DNA of 64,000 bases, from the NCBI GenBank assembly GCA_905331475.1, contig CAJNYU010001750.1, positions 1 through 64,000 on the forward strand. The letters run 5' to 3'. Positions within the stretch are counted from its first letter, which is position 1; every line of letters begins with the position of its first letter. The notes beneath the pieces are model-generated. The model did not search any database. It was not told the origin of the DNA and was given only the letters and a program-made list of their open reading frames with translations. Positions 12,083 to 26,100 of this stretch are shown here, in pieces. Source of the stretch: Rotaria socialis (lineage: Eukaryota; Rotifera; Eurotatoria; Philodinida; Philodinidae). The position numbers and the translations under genes are program-made.

Positions 12083-14009
12083 TTAAAATATAAGAATGCC
12101 TAATTTTTCTCGATTTTTATCCATATCAACTTGTCTTCGTTTACGTCCATCGATGCCATCTGAACAATGTAATGAATCAATTGACTGTACAAGATCGCCA
12201 AGCTGACGTATTTTAGTTGATTTCATTGATAGTTTATCGACAGTTGATTGAATCGGTTGTCGTTGAATATTCGACGCGGATTGTTGTTCAAGATCGACTT
12301 GAACATTTTCATCCGTTTTTATTGCAGAAAATGGCTCAAGAATTTGACCAATCGGACTTGTATTTATCAGTTCGTGTAAACGAGCATATTCACGATCACG
12401 AAGACGTGCCATAGCCATTGTACGTTCGGTTGTATCCTCAACAACTGTTTGCAACAAATCAATTTTACTTGATGGACGAAATTTCTTATTCAGTTTACGA
12501 TCTTGTTGAGCCCATAACGGTAATGGTGCACGCGGTGTAAATTTTCTATTAGCAAAACAAAAGCAAGCAAATATGAGAACCTAGAATTTCAATCGAACTC
12601 ACGCAATATCAATTTCTTCACTAAGAAATGATTTTGCTTCATCATAAGTTAAATCAGATCCATCGGAAAGACGCGAAATAGGTGGCGAAAAATTCATTCC
12701 TTTTCTTATAGAATCAATTCGTTCTTTTTGTTGTTTATTATGGGACTCTTTCGAGTCAATATCTGTCATTTGTCGAAGAAGTAATGGTAAATAACGATTT
12801 GATGAACTTAGATATCTTTCGGGATGACGACGAAAGTCTTGTATAGAACTTGTTGCTGAACTTATTCTTGATACGGGTCGTCTAGGTTTTGGTGATGGCT
12901 TGGTTTGCTCACTTGTACTATCAAGAGCTGATGATGTTATTCTAATTGGTGGAGCTGATTTAGATGGACGAGCATCAACGAATGTATTCGATGGTTGAAT
13001 ACCATCGGCTGATATTACATTTCGTATTGGTGGCTTGCCTTCATTGTATGAACGTGACTTGCTGTTAACATGAGCCGATTGACAAATTAAATATTCACCG
13101 TCGGTATTTATTCGAAACTGAACGTGACGTTTTTGAAAATCGTCATCAGTTGGTATTGTTTCACTTCGATTTGTAGTAGTTGGCTGAAAGAATAAAGGAA
13201 TTCAGTGCAGAAAACTATTTACTCAATGCTCTCATTTGAATATTCTACAATGAATACATACTGTATTACATGAAGTTTTACTTTCAAATAATTTTTTGCT
13301 TATTGGCGATGATGCATATGATCGAATATATTTTTGATTATGTTTAAGAAACGTTTCGGCAAGCGATGCGCTTGTTTGTGTACTAGCCTTCATGGATAAA
13401 TTTCGTTTAGTTGGAGATGGTGATCTTGATCGACTTCTTTTAGGCGATGAATTTTCTTCCAAAAATATTTTTGGATCAATATTATCTTCTACCTCACCCT
13501 TTTGATCATCATATTTACAACATTTTCGAACGTAGCTTAATGTTCTATATTGAATTTAAAAAAAAGAGATTGCAATAAACAAAAGAAAAAACCAGCATTG
13601 TTTTTTTCTATTACTTAAGTATAGCTGGATTTTCTTTATATTTTATTGCTTGTTTATTAGCAAATATTTTTTGGTCGAAGTTTCTTCGTTCGATGACTTT
13701 TTGCCTTTGTTCACTCAATTGAACTAAATCTAAATTAAACTTACGATCGATTTGTGAAAATGAGCTTTCGGAACGTTTCTGTCCTGATATTGATCCTATT
13801 GTCGCAGATGTTGTTGATGATCTGGCACTAATGGATGTACTTCGTCCGTCATATGCCCAACGTTCAATACGATGTCTACGAGCAATAAGATAGCCCATAC
13901 GTGCAGGAAGATTTGAACCTTTATTACGTTTATCATTTTGTAGCATATTAAAATTGCTTGTTGATTCGCTCATTGATTTTGATCTTGTTATTACTTCGTC
14001 AATGGCCAT
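12083..14009 (-). CDS. Unrecognised 573-aa serine/arginine-rich protein
   Basis: Four exons: 13615-14009, 13262-13544, 12603-13183 and 12083-12545, totalling 1722 nt (573 aa). Introns are 70, 78 and 57 nt. I do not recognise the family. The protein is hydrophilic with no signal peptide or membrane segment. It is rich in Ser, Arg and Lys, with an RSRSRSPSPTKR stretch early in exon 2 and proline-rich SAPPIR and SPKPRRP patches mid-protein. More ordered, possibly helical parts are near residues 36-60 (GYLIARRHRIERW) and in the last exon (DRKLNKKFRPSSKIDLL, then AMARLRDREYARLHELI). This suggests an intracellular, mostly disordered, perhaps cytoskeletal or ciliary protein, but that is only an impression. 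The start at 14009 is the first Met of the frame. Confidence 0.75.
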
Positions 14010-15033
14010 TTTTCTCTATTGAAAAAAAGTAAAAATATTGAATTTGAAGCGTACCGGAAAAGCAATTTGAAAAGAAAAGAAACCTTGCAGACTTACAAAG
14101 TCAAGAAATTAATAGATTCTATCGTCTATGCATACCGTTTTATAAGTTGCTTTCTTCTTCTTCTTTTTTTTTCTAAATTTTTATAATGAACTGTTTATTT
14201 TTCTACTCTGTCCTTTTTTTCTCTTCTTTGTCGTCGTCGTCTCTCATAAACTACGAAAACAGTCTTATTCTATACGACGGACTATAAACTTGTTGTGATG
14301 GCAGCAAGCCACTTACAACAACAACTGACTAACAACACTCACAATGACAGCAAATAAAAAACCGAGTAATAGCAGCAATAAAATTCAATGCTGTTTAAGT
14401 ATTGCTTTTATTAAAAGTAAAAATAAATTTGCATTACATGTGCGACACATCTGTCGGTCGTTACGATTTCTATATGTCATTTAACATATTCCGTTTAATA
14501 CGTTGTCAAGAAGCTTTATGTTAACGAAGAAGTAGAAGAAAAACCTCTTTGTTGACTCTTGCTCTGGAAGCTAATTATTTCTATGAGATAATAATGGTAG
14601 GTAAACACTTAAAGAAAATAACTTCACATAGACGTACCTTGAATATGAAATACTTCGGCATTAAAAATATTATGCTAAAAAAGCAACGTAATACATTCAA
14701 TCATGAATGATTTTTACATTTATTAAGATTTTGATCTGTTTTTTTTTAATAATAAAAACATATTTGCGTTTCATTTTAAACCGAAATTTTTATTCTTATC
14801 GTAAAAACATCGATTTTGACATGTTCGCTCTGCGGATCGTATTTGTCAAGATAAATTTCAACAATTTACTACCTTGATAATGATAGCAGCATCCTTTTTT
14901 AATTTATTAGCCATATTTAAAAAAGACTTCAATACAGAAAAGAAATAAAATCATGGAATTTTACTCAAACTAAATCTTTTATTTTTTTTATAAAAATGAA
15001 TTACAAACGAGAACTGTATTATGAACGTAGCCT
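14010..15033. other. Intergenic between the 573-aa protein gene and the SCAD gene
   Basis: About 1 kb, AT-rich, with CTT and poly-T runs at 14150-14240. Presumably holds the promoter of the 573-aa protein gene and the 3' end of the dehydrogenase gene. No coding frame or RNA gene seen. Confidence 0.6.
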
Positions 15034-16749
15034 TTACGTATTGGTTGCACTATGTTCTTTGATAAGATTGCCAGCAATAACCAATCGTTGAACTAAATGA
15101 TAGAATCTCATCGATCAATCGTGCTGATAAAATTCAAGAAAAAATCTTACTTTCACTTGTTCCTTCATAAATTTCTGTTATACGTGCATCACGATAATGA
15201 CGTTCAGCAGGCATATCACTAACATAACCCATGCCGCCTAAAATTTGAATAGCTTGATGAGCATTGAACGTTGCACATTCCGATGCAGATAATTTTGCCA
15301 TAGCAGCAAATTTTGTAAACGGCTGACCCGAAGATTTCAATGTTGCAGCTTTCCACGTTAGGAAACGAGCAGATTGTAAACGCATTTCCATATCTATGAA
15401 AAGAACGAGTAAAAAATAAATTTTGTTTTTCTTCAGAATAGTTTACCAGCTAATTTCATTTGTATAGCTTGCAGCTGTGTTAATTGTTTACCGAATACTT
15501 GCCGTTTTTGTGCATAGTCGAGTGCGCAATCAAGCGATGCTTGAGCAATGCCTAGTGCTTGCCCTGCTATACCAATACGACCTGAATCGAGTGTAGTCAC
15601 TGAAACATTGAACACGTGAAAATAAAATGCGAAGAAATCATTTTAAAGTTGATTTTTATACTTGCAATTTTGAATCCATCGCCTTTTTTACCAAGTAAGT
15701 TTTCTTTCGGTATTACGCAATCATCGAATATAAGATTACACGTTGAACTTGCTCGTATACCTAATTTATCTTCTCTCTTGCCTAATGATAAACCTGGCGT
15801 TGGTTTCTTGACAATAAATGCGCTGATGCCTTTATGCTTAAGTGATTTATCAGTTGTAGCGAAGACAACTGCAGCTTCTGATTCATAGCCATTTGTACTA
15901 AAATTTATTTAATGAGATATAGAATTAGTATTTCTTTCGTATCTGCTTACATCCATGACTTTGTACCATTCATCACATAATTTGAACCATCATGTTCTTT
16001 AACAGTAGTACTTGCTGCACCTGCATCAGATCCATTACCTATAAAATAATAAAGAAATTCGATTTTAGTAGCTACGACGACATGTAATTAGAACACACCA
16101 GGTTCTGAAAGAGCAAAACATCCAACACGATCACCGTTTATAAATGGTTTAATAAATTCATCGATTTGTTTTTGAGTGCCATATTTTAAAATAGGTCCAA
16201 TATAAAGAGACTAAAAATCAAATCATTCTATCACATTAGTATTTCATGTCTTATTTTTCTCAATAGAATCTTTACGTTATGAGCCGACATGATAACACCA
16301 CTGCTTGCACATCCACGTGATATTTCTTCCATAGCAATAGCATAAGCAAGTGCATCTAAACCAGAGCCGCCATATTCTTCCTTGACTTCAACACACAGGA
16401 GACCAAGATCGCCAAGTTTTTTAACCTAAATAATATTTTCATTTAGTTTGCAATTTTTCTCTCCTCAAATAAAAGCAAACAATTTCTGTTGGATATCGAT
16501 GTGTTTTATCGAGCTGTGAAGCAATTGGTTTTAACTCTTGTTCCGCAAAATCACGGCATGTTTTTCGAAGCATTTCATGTGATTCTGGCAGCGTGAAAAT
16601 AGATGAACCAACGTGCGTTGACCTTCCACATTGTTTAATTAGATTAGCTAGAAAATGAAAATTTGCATTGTTCGTTTTTATTTACCAAAATAAATTCTAT
16701 CACTTTTTCCGATAAGTAAATTTATCAAATATTTTTGCTTTGTAAACAT
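15034..16749 (-). CDS. ACADS: Short-chain specific acyl-CoA dehydrogenase, mitochondrial
   Basis: Nine exons: 16686-16749, 16481-16647, 16276-16425, 16099-16210, 15951-16038, 15662-15897, 15447-15599, 15151-15393 and 15034-15092. They total 1272 nt (423 aa), close to the usual ~412 aa. It oxidises short-chain acyl-CoAs, for example butyryl-CoA, with FAD in the mitochondrial matrix and passes electrons to ETF. The N-terminus [12 protein letters not shown] is basic and hydrophobic, as expected for a matrix targeting peptide. FAD and substrate motifs are present: [31 protein letters not shown] and QILGGMGY. The C-terminal [18 protein letters not shown] contains the Glu of the SCAD catalytic base (EIYEGTSE). 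The last exon gives [11 protein letters not shown] and completes that motif after splicing. No defect seen. Confidence 0.95.
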
Positions 16750-16894
16750 CTGAAGAACAAGTAATCTTGTAAAAATGATCTTATTTTTTACAAATAAAAA
16801 ACGAGTCAATGTTTATTTTTCCTTTTTTTATTATTTATAAAATATAAAAAAAAGTAGCACTGTATCGATGTAATTATTTCATTTCTTTTTGTGT

Positions 16895-19800
16895 CTATCG
16901 ACATAAACTTTTAACAACATCTTTTATCAGTTGAACATTTTTAATAGCATATTCTTTATGAAGAAATTCTTGTGTTTCTTTCATTTTACTCGTATTAACA
17001 AGTATCAATGCCGACGAATCATTATCATTAAGCAATGGCGATACATATTTGTCAATTATTTTTAATAGATATTCTTCATTGTAAGTGAATGAATTTATTT
17101 CTTTTAATAGATCTTGATATTTTTCAATCGAATATGTATTCAAATATGAACGAATACAAATACCCGTTAAACGACCCAATGTGGCTAACTGTTCTGTAAA
17201 GGTACAAATTGTTAAATTTCTTGCAGCGACCATTCGTTGTGGATCTAACGCTGTTTTATGTTCGACAAGATTTTTAAGAGTTTCCATGGCACTTGAATAA
17301 GCTAATTTTAATTGAGAACATTGACTTATGGATAGAAGTATGATATTGGTTTCAAAATCGAAATCAAAGGCAACACCGTACGCATAGCCATTTGTACGAC
17401 AAGCAGTCCAAAGTGGGCCATTTTCCATATCAAGATAATTTGAAACGATTAGCAGCGCGGCAAAATCTTGTTGACAAATTGGAAGACGTGCCCATCGAAT
17501 GACATAACTAAACAACAGCAGATTATTACTACTTCCGATTTTAGAACTGCTATTTTTTTGCTACCACATTGCACGATCAATTATTGATTACTATATAAAC
17601 AGGATAGGACTCATAGTCAAGAGTGTTTGCTTCGATTCTCTATGACTTCATCTATTTTTTTGTACATTCAAGGATATTTGATAGCTAAAGTTTAATTACG
17701 ATAAAACCAAATCAAATTTCGAGTACGTGAGGAATGTAAAAATCCTAATACATATGAATTCAATGCCAAGTACGAAAATTCGAATTTATCTCACTTCAAT
17801 CAAACTCTGATTTAGATTGTCTCTACTTATCTATGCTTTTTTCCATCATGAGGAAATTGTTTTTATTTATTTCAATTATGGAAACATGTCCGTAATCAAA
17901 TAGAAATGTCGAGCATAATATATGTATTGAATATTTCAATCTTCAGTAGTAGAAAACATGCCTTTACTATCATACTTCTGCGTACATTATTTTTCTGCGA
18001 ACAATTTCTTATTTACCGTTAAAAGTTTAACTTTAATTAGACCGATCGAAAAATTATTTGAACTATTTTCTGTATTTAAATAAACATGAAAGATCTGATA
18101 CGACAAAAGAAAAAAAAACAACTCACCCTGATTCTTCATGTTGAGTACCAATAATTATAGCTGGTGATGCTGTTGGAATTTGTTTTCCTTTCGTTTCTTT
18201 TAGTTGATTATCTTCAATTGCTATTTGACTCTTTGTTTTACATTCATTCATAAATTGCTGAACAATATTCCAATTTCCTTCAATTAATTCCATATTTCCA
18301 CATATAGTGAAATGCATTTGAGATAAATTCTTTAAAATCAACAATCGAATACGTTCAAGTTTTGATAGAATTTCATTCTGATATTTATCTGGTTGTTTAC
18401 AAATTTTCTCAAGTAGGTTTTTTTGTGAAAAAATATTCGTTTGATGATAATAACTAGTCGAATTAGTTGAATGTATTAAAGAATTAAAAAATCCCAAATG
18501 AATTGTATGGCCATCTTGTATTGCTTCGATAAGATTTTTTAATTCTTTTTCACATTCTTCAATTATTATTTTATGATCGTTAAATATTGTACCAAAAAGT
18601 ACGTAACGAAAATAATCAATGGTATTTTTATAGATCTCATTAGTACTTATTGATTGTAAACTAATAGCAAATGTATCAATATAATGTGCAGTAACATAAC
18701 TTGATTGTATAGGTGATGGTGCTTGTCCATTTGATATACTATAACTAAGTATATCGCGAGATATAAGTTCACAAAAATTAAATTTATCCAACTGTATTTT
18801 TTCGTACTGAATAGATGTATGAAAAAGTAAATTGGAAAAAAGTGGAAGATACAATTGAAGATCTGGAGGTAAGTTTTTCACAGGAATATGCAAGGTGTAT
18901 TGTATAAAATGACTTGTCGGACTATGGAAAAGATCGATTTCATCCTTATTAGAATAATATTCTATCGGTGGAAGATGTAATTTATCACTGATTGTTGTAG
19001 GTAGATGTGGAATATCGCCACATTCAGAGTTTGATTTTTTATTATTTGAACGAGCTTGATCAAGTTCATCTTTTAATTCTTTAAGACCATTCGGACCGAG
19101 TGAATCCCGACGTTGTGTTATTCGTTGTTCTTCTTGTTCTAAGCAAAAGAAAGTTATATGTGAAAAAGTAGTTCGTTAATTTTTTTTTAATTTAATTTTC
19201 AAGCGAGACTTTGTAGTTTAAACTACTTTGAATACTGAAATAGAATTAGTACTTCGATTTTATCACTGACTGAATGTGCTAAATTATACCTAGATAGGCG
19301 CGTCTCGTTTATTTTATTAATTGAATTCCTATTGAGATCAAGCTGTGCAATAGGGAAGCAAGTCTCAATAGCGAATGTTTCGTTTTTTTATACAAGATTA
19401 CTTTAACTCAACCAGGTTTCTATGTGTGACTTCTTTACGGAAATACTAATTTTCACTCTTAATTAAGCATCTAGGTGATTAGTAGAATCCTCTAGGAATT
19501 AATTTCCATGAGTTGATTATTTTTCTTATCTGTCACCAGATATAGTGAAAGAGTCAAATTACGCAATTCTAACCTGCAAATGTGACTCGTAGATAAAAAC
19601 AAGTACAGAGGTCATTTTTACCTTGTATTATGACATGTGATTATTTTCGCATGTCTGATAACTCGAAACGATTATGTTCTTTTCAAGTGAAATGTTGTGA
19701 TACGAATTTTCCAATGATATCTATAGACCATAGTCTCGTCAATTTCTATTCAAAAGCAAAGCTATTGGATTTTGTTTTCCTGATATACTTTCCTTACATG

Positions 19801-22775
19801 ATTAGAAATAATTATTCTTGTTCCCTTCAGAATTTTGATGAACTAGACTAGACTTCTATTGCGAATATAAGTGATTCATTTGGAATTTTAAATAAAAAAA
19901 TCTCCCCTCACGAATCAGTTTATCCAACTGACTTGATCTATGTTCATAGGCTATAACCTGAAATTTAAATTTCAACTAACCTTGTTGTTCAATTAATAAT
20001 TCACAGCTTGGTTTAAGTAAAATAATAGTCCGTTTTGATGGTTCCCATTCTAATAGATATTTTTTAATCAATTCATGCCAATATAGTATTGGTCTATTCA
20101 ATAGACTTTCTAAATATTTCTGATTTTGTAAAAATTTATGTAAGTGTTGCTCATCATCATTTTCACTATATCGTGCAGATAATTCTGATACATGATCCAA
20201 ACAACATAGACCAGTAAGAAAATCGAATGGTTCAGCTTCAACTTCATTTAAATGTGCCTCAATTTTCTTCCGTATATTCCTTTGTAATTGTGTATATAAT
20301 TGACCACTATCTATTTGAGAATTGATAATTGAATATAGTACAGATGAATATTTATCAGCAACTAACGTTAAATTATCTATTTCAACACCTAAATAAAAAG
20401 AAATATAACTTCAATGAATATCTGATTCTTTCAGGTGAGACATCCGGCTACTAGACGTGAGAGAAGTAATCGAATAAAGTGCAGAAAAAGTCAATAGGCA
20501 TAACCATCTGACAATTTTCGTTCTGATTTACTCCCAATTCATAGCGAGAAAATCAATTTTCTTTAGGGTAGTTTTATATCTAGACGTTTAAATTCTTTTC
20601 GACTTCTTCATAAACAAGTTGGGTAAATGTAATTACTATACATAGTTTCGAGTTAATCGCATATAAATAATTCGAAAACTTTTTGTATTCTGCAAAATTC
20701 AAACATGTACGAAGGATTTTGTTTTCAATGAAATCGTTTCTACTTTAAATAAAACCTACTACATGAGTCTAATACTATGACAAAATCTCTTGTACGTAAC
20801 AATTCTTCTGCTACAAACCTTCAAATGTTATGGTTAATACTCTTTCTGGAAAATTAAGCCAATCGTGATCTGTTGACGAACACAATGTATTTGGTAATTC
20901 TATAAATTCTTTATAAAAAATTGAAATATCCTCATCAAATAATGTTGTTAATAAAACATCGAGTGCTGTATAAATTTCCATTTCATAAACGGATTCTAAT
21001 CGATAACCAAACGCTACTTGTCCTAAATTTTCTTCATTGTCTTCTACTGGATAGCAAACTTCTTTATATTCAACCATATTACGTTGGCCTATGGAGATTT
21101 CCGTTTCAAAGGCTACTAAAACTGAACCTGGTGATGATGCAGCCGATGATTCGCCATGTGATACCATTAATTCTGAATCACAAAACGATGGTTCATTAGC
21201 TTCATATGAATTTGTGTGAACTGATAATTTTGTTGCGTCAATCGATGATAGATTGACTTTTTTGTTTGTATCTGGTGGAGTAGGACTTTCATCGAAGCTC
21301 GCTGATTTAATTTGTATCGAAGGAAAATTATCATCGCTTAATTTAGCTTTTTTCCGTTGATTTTCATTTAATGAAGATCCCATAGAAAGTTTTTGACGAT
21401 TATCATACTGAAGAAAATTTTCTTGTTCAAATTTATTTAATATTTCTAATATTTCATCGATATTTATACCGCCGCCGCATAAAATAATAGCAACATTATT
21501 TGGTACGTAGAATTTTTGATGAAAAATTTTTATTTTATCTAATGTTAATTCATTTCGTATGGACTCGAGACGACCACCTGATTCATAATAATAGGGTGAT
21601 TTATCTGGCCATAAATCGCGTAATATAGAATAGAGGAGAATTTCATCTGGTTGATTTTCACTTGCTTGCATTTCACTGTAAACAACACCGCCATCATCGC
21701 CTGTCTCACCGGATATATGATGAACTTCAGTTAAAAAGCAATTATTTAATAATAATGGATGAAATATATGATCAAGATAAACAGGAAGAAGTGTCGATAA
21801 AGAGTTATGATTCACAGTTGTTAATTCATATGTTGTCATATCACGATGTGTTGCCGCATTGGTGCCCAGAGAATAATGTTGAGCAGAAATATAATCCAGA
21901 TAACCTTGTTGAGGGTAATTACGGCTACCCATAAATATTAAATGTTCTAAATAATGAGAAAAAAAATAAAATGAATTCGCTATGATTTTCCTTTTTGTAT
22001 TAGAATTTATCTATTGTTATAAAAACTAGGTAGCTCAGTTTTTTTTTATTAGTAAACATCAGACACTTATTTCATTTTCATATTTTTGTTTACATTTATT
22101 TACAAGAATGAAATTTGATTCCAAGTACAAATTTGCTTTGTTGTCAAATTTCACTTGCACCAGTCGAAGGTGGTTTCATTAATTAGGCCGAGTTGAGTAT
22201 AAAATTACCTCGACTATAAATACTATCGATACTTGTTTTTTGGCACTAACGAAGTGATTTAATTGAATTTTTATACGAAATCATAGAAAGTTCATTTTTA
22301 AAGTACTAGAAAAGATTTGTGAAAAATAGGTTTACCGAATTCTCAGATTAAATGAAAATAGTATTGATTGAATTTTGCCCAATGAAAAATTACTTTACAT
22401 TAGTAGAATGAATCAGATACGAATCTCAAGATTAAAATTTTGTTTCGTAAAATACTTTTCATTTACGAAACAGAAGATATTCAAATAATTTTCCTATTAA
22501 TAATCGTGCGAAAAATAATCTTTACCTAATGTATGTGCACAACCAGTATCATCATATGGTTTTGTTTGTACACATATCTCAAGTTTAATCAAAGGTAATG
22601 GTACATTAATATGATATAATTTCATTCCCGTTTGTTTCGATTGATATTTTTCAATATTAAATGTTGGTTCGCAATACGATGATATGAAATCAAAATTTGA
22701 TTGTATACCAGCCATTTGTAAATAATTAATCCTACAATTAATAATCCTTAATAATCGATTTGAATAAGGAATCAT
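16895..22775 (-). CDS. M16 family zinc metalloprotease (C05D11.1 / yeast Sdd3-like group)
   Basis: Five exons: 22526-22775, 20819-21946, 19981-20388, 18127-19138 and 16895-17507, totalling 3411 nt (1136 aa). The inverted zinc motif HTLEH is rebuilt exactly across the first intron: HTL ends exon 1, EH opens exon 2. Downstream come FMGSRNYPQQGYLD, QGTNA-like SLGTNAATHRD, TEVHHISGETGDDGGVVYSEMQ and, in the last exons, ESGYVIRWAR. These place it in the large M16 group related to insulin-degrading enzyme and presequence protease, nearest the poorly studied C05D11.1-like proteins. Expected role: a clamshell peptidase that degrades short peptides; the substrate is unknown. Odd points: four introns of 430-842 nt when neighbours have ~55 nt, and a Ser/Asp-rich insertion (about 100 residues) near 21050-21420. 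A TGA immediately precedes the ATG at 22775 in frame, supporting that start. The N-terminus MIPYSNRLLRIINCR could be a weak mitochondrial signal. Confidence 0.87.
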
Positions 22776-23181
22776 TCATTTTTATTTTATACATTTATTT
22801 TATTCTAAAATAACATTCATACATTGATTAACGCAATGAACAAGTGGATATTTCAATAAAAAATAAACGAAATATAGAATCGAGAGATAATCATATCACA
22901 TCGAGAAGACGAAAAAAAAATCAAAATCAAATGTGAGCAGTATTAAGGAGTAAATTTTTCACAAGAAAAACATGAGTTATATGAATAAATGCGAAAGAAT
23001 TTGTGCAAATAGACTAGAACCAGAAAACAAAAAGAAGGAAAAAGAAATGCGCATACACACACACACATATATATATATATATTTGGCCGTGCACAAAAGA
23101 AGATAGTTATATATTGCCATTAGTTCTCTCTACTTCTATATCTGATCGTCGATAGAAATAAAGAAAAGAAAAACTTCTCAT
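22776..23181. other. Intergenic with CA/TA microsatellite
   Basis: 406 bp between the M16 start and the TBC stop. A compound (CA)n(TA)n microsatellite lies at about 23053-23083. Nothing else recognisable. Confidence 0.65.
23053..23083 (+). repeat. Compound (CA)n(TA)n microsatellite
   Basis: Alternating CA units pass directly into TA units; seen directly, within the 3' flank of the TBC gene. Confidence 0.9.
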
Positions 23182-26100
23182 CTAAGCAATTAAATAGAAT
23201 AATTCACAATTTGTATGATCAAAATTTATTTTATCAATTGCTTTAAACAATGATGTGGCATTAAGATCATCAGGTAGACGCGTTAAAAATTGCAAACAAT
23301 GAAATGTATCTAATTGACATAGACGCTCTTCGTATAGAGATAATATAGCTATCGCTGTACGAAATATAAATGCATCACCATCTCGAAAAAATAAATCCCA
23401 TATACGTGAAACAACATCAAGAGGTAATGATTTTGAAAATATTGTAAAAAACCAATCTAATGCAAAACAATTTGGTTCTATTGACATATGAATAAAATGT
23501 GCGCTCAATTTAGGTAAATGATAATCCAGTAATTGTTTAAATAATTGTAAATATTTATCAATATTATTGAAACGATAAAATGTTTGAAAATATGGACGAT
23601 TTAATAAGTTTGAAAAACAAATAAATGAATCAAATAAATCAAGATTTAATAGAAACATGCCGGCAAGAAATGCTTGACCTTGAACATAGCCAACTTCAGG
23701 ACATAGATATACATAGATACAAAGTAATAATTGGAGATATTCTAGAAGAATAAATAAACGTGGGCTTTATGAACTCTATCCAATCAAGGTTAATTTGTTT
23801 TTTTTTCTCAGTATAAACATTAGTTTAGGTTCAAATTTCAAATGAAAACTGTACTGAAATATATCTATTGAAGGTCTATGATCGATTCTCTGACAAAAAT
23901 GATACTATATTGATATTTATATAATTTGTTATTTACGGTTAATAAACGGAAGAGATTAACATATTAGTTTATGTGCTCTTGACTTTTCTAGGGTTAATAA
24001 TATACTGAATATCGTTTTCAACAATACAACAGAAATAAAAATTGATTTTTAACAAAACAAAAAATTCTAATCAACTGCATATCCGTATCATCTCAATATT
24101 GTACATACCATGATAGGGCCCATGTTGTTGAAAAAGGCCAAGTTGTGGAAATGTTCTCGATACATCTAATTGAATAAGCTCGACATATGTACTCGTTGTT
24201 TCACTAGAATGTGAAGTCGTTGGTCGGAATTGTGGTGATTTTGAGTGATTACTACGTGCATCTTCTGCCTAAAAACCCGGAAAGTTTTTCTTTGTAAAAA
24301 AGAACAATTTTTTCTTTAGAATCTACTTGTTTAGTTGCTTCTAACTTTTCTCGTGCCATTTCTTCAAGCTGCGTAAAAAGCTCATGTGTTAAACCAAGTT
24401 CATTTTCAATAGCTAATCTCCATACTTTTCCTCGTATTCCTAAAAAGTAAAAATAAAAATTTCGAATTCTTTTTGCCGTATTTTTTAATACTTGGCGGTA
24501 AGCCATGCCACCATAATTTATAAGCTTTAGAATTTAATGTTGCATCTGGACAATTTTGTATTCCCCCATACCGATCCCAATAGGGTAATATATCATTTGT
24601 CCATATTTTTAATGATTTCGAAACGAATTCTTCACGTTTTAATTTTAAATATTGTCGTTTCTCTTCTTTTTCATCGAATAATTGTTGAGCACGTTTAGCT
24701 TCTAGACACATTTTTTGATATTCGACTTGATGTTTATGCGTTTCTTCATCGGATTTTGGTGGTAAATTTGTTGGGCGATTTTCAAATATTAAACCCGTAC
24801 TACTTGTTTTTGTCATTACTGTTGCTGTACGAGTTGTTGATGCTGAGGAATTGAAACGATTTGAAAGACGATGTAGCCAACCAAACGAATTTGGTGATGC
24901 TGGTTGATTATTACCAGTTGATGAAGATGATGTTGTGAGAAGTGATTGTGTAGAGATCTTTCCGATTTTCGCCGGAATCGTATAAGTTGTTGTTGGCAAA
25001 GTTTTCGATTTTAATTCATTATCGATTTTTTCATCTATGATTTCTGTTGAAAGTGTTTGAATGGGCTCAGCAGAATCTTGACTAAAAGAAAATTTTATGA
25101 GTTAATAAAATACTTTCATTTACAACCATACAATAAAAGTTTTTATGATACAATCAATTTCTCAATCAAAGACAGAGGTTTTTTTCTTTACGCTAAAAAC
25201 AGACTGAGTTCCGTTCTTTAATCAGTGTCATGCAAAATATTTCTTTTCGAATAAGTGATTCATTAGTATACAATATTATTTATATGGTAAGTTAAAGAAG
25301 ATTTATATGAATATCGAGCCTTAACCTGTATTCATTTAACATTTACACTTACGAGGGAACGTTTTCAAGTGATACTAGAAAAGTCGAAAAGATTTCGTGT
25401 CATTAGGCCTTTCTTTCGAAGTTATTAACGTTTTACTGAATTTTTAACCTTGAGCAAGTAATTTAAGGAAAAATTGAATGAAGAGATTTCGGGCTGATAT
25501 TTTGCCTAACAATAGGTCTCATCGATATTAGAAAGTTGCAAAAATTTTCAGTTAAAACAGATATATTCTTCTCGAAATATTGCATATTGAAGATAAGTCA
25601 ATTTCATGGTAATGTTTAGAAAATGAACCGTTTTCTTCAATATGTAGTATTTTGAGAATAATACGTCCGTCTTAACTGAAAGTTTTACAATCTTTTAATA
25701 TCGATGAGACCTATTGTCAGGCAAAATATCAGCCCGAAATCTCTTCATTCAATTTTTCCTTAAATTACTTATCCAAGGTGAAAAATTCAGTAAAATATTA
25801 ATAACTTTGAAAGAAAGACCTAATGGCACGAAATCTTTTAGACTTTTTCTAGTCTCACTGAATCCTACTTATGGGCAAAATGTAAGCTCAAATGATTGGT
25901 ATCACTTGAAAACGTTCTCTCGTTAGTTAATAACACAATAACAAAAAAACAGGTGCAAATTAGGGTCATTTTCCGGTTCACTTGTTTCATCGATTTTTCT
26001 TGACTGAATAATATTTCCAGCTGTTAAACAACAATATTTCAAAATTTTATTTTGCAATCATTCTCAAAAAGATCAAAGTTCGAGTTGCCGCGTGATTTGA

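Noticed and set aside
20921-21934. Plus-strand frames opposite the M16 exon
   Set aside because: Shadows of the minus-strand coding exon, which has clear family motifs.
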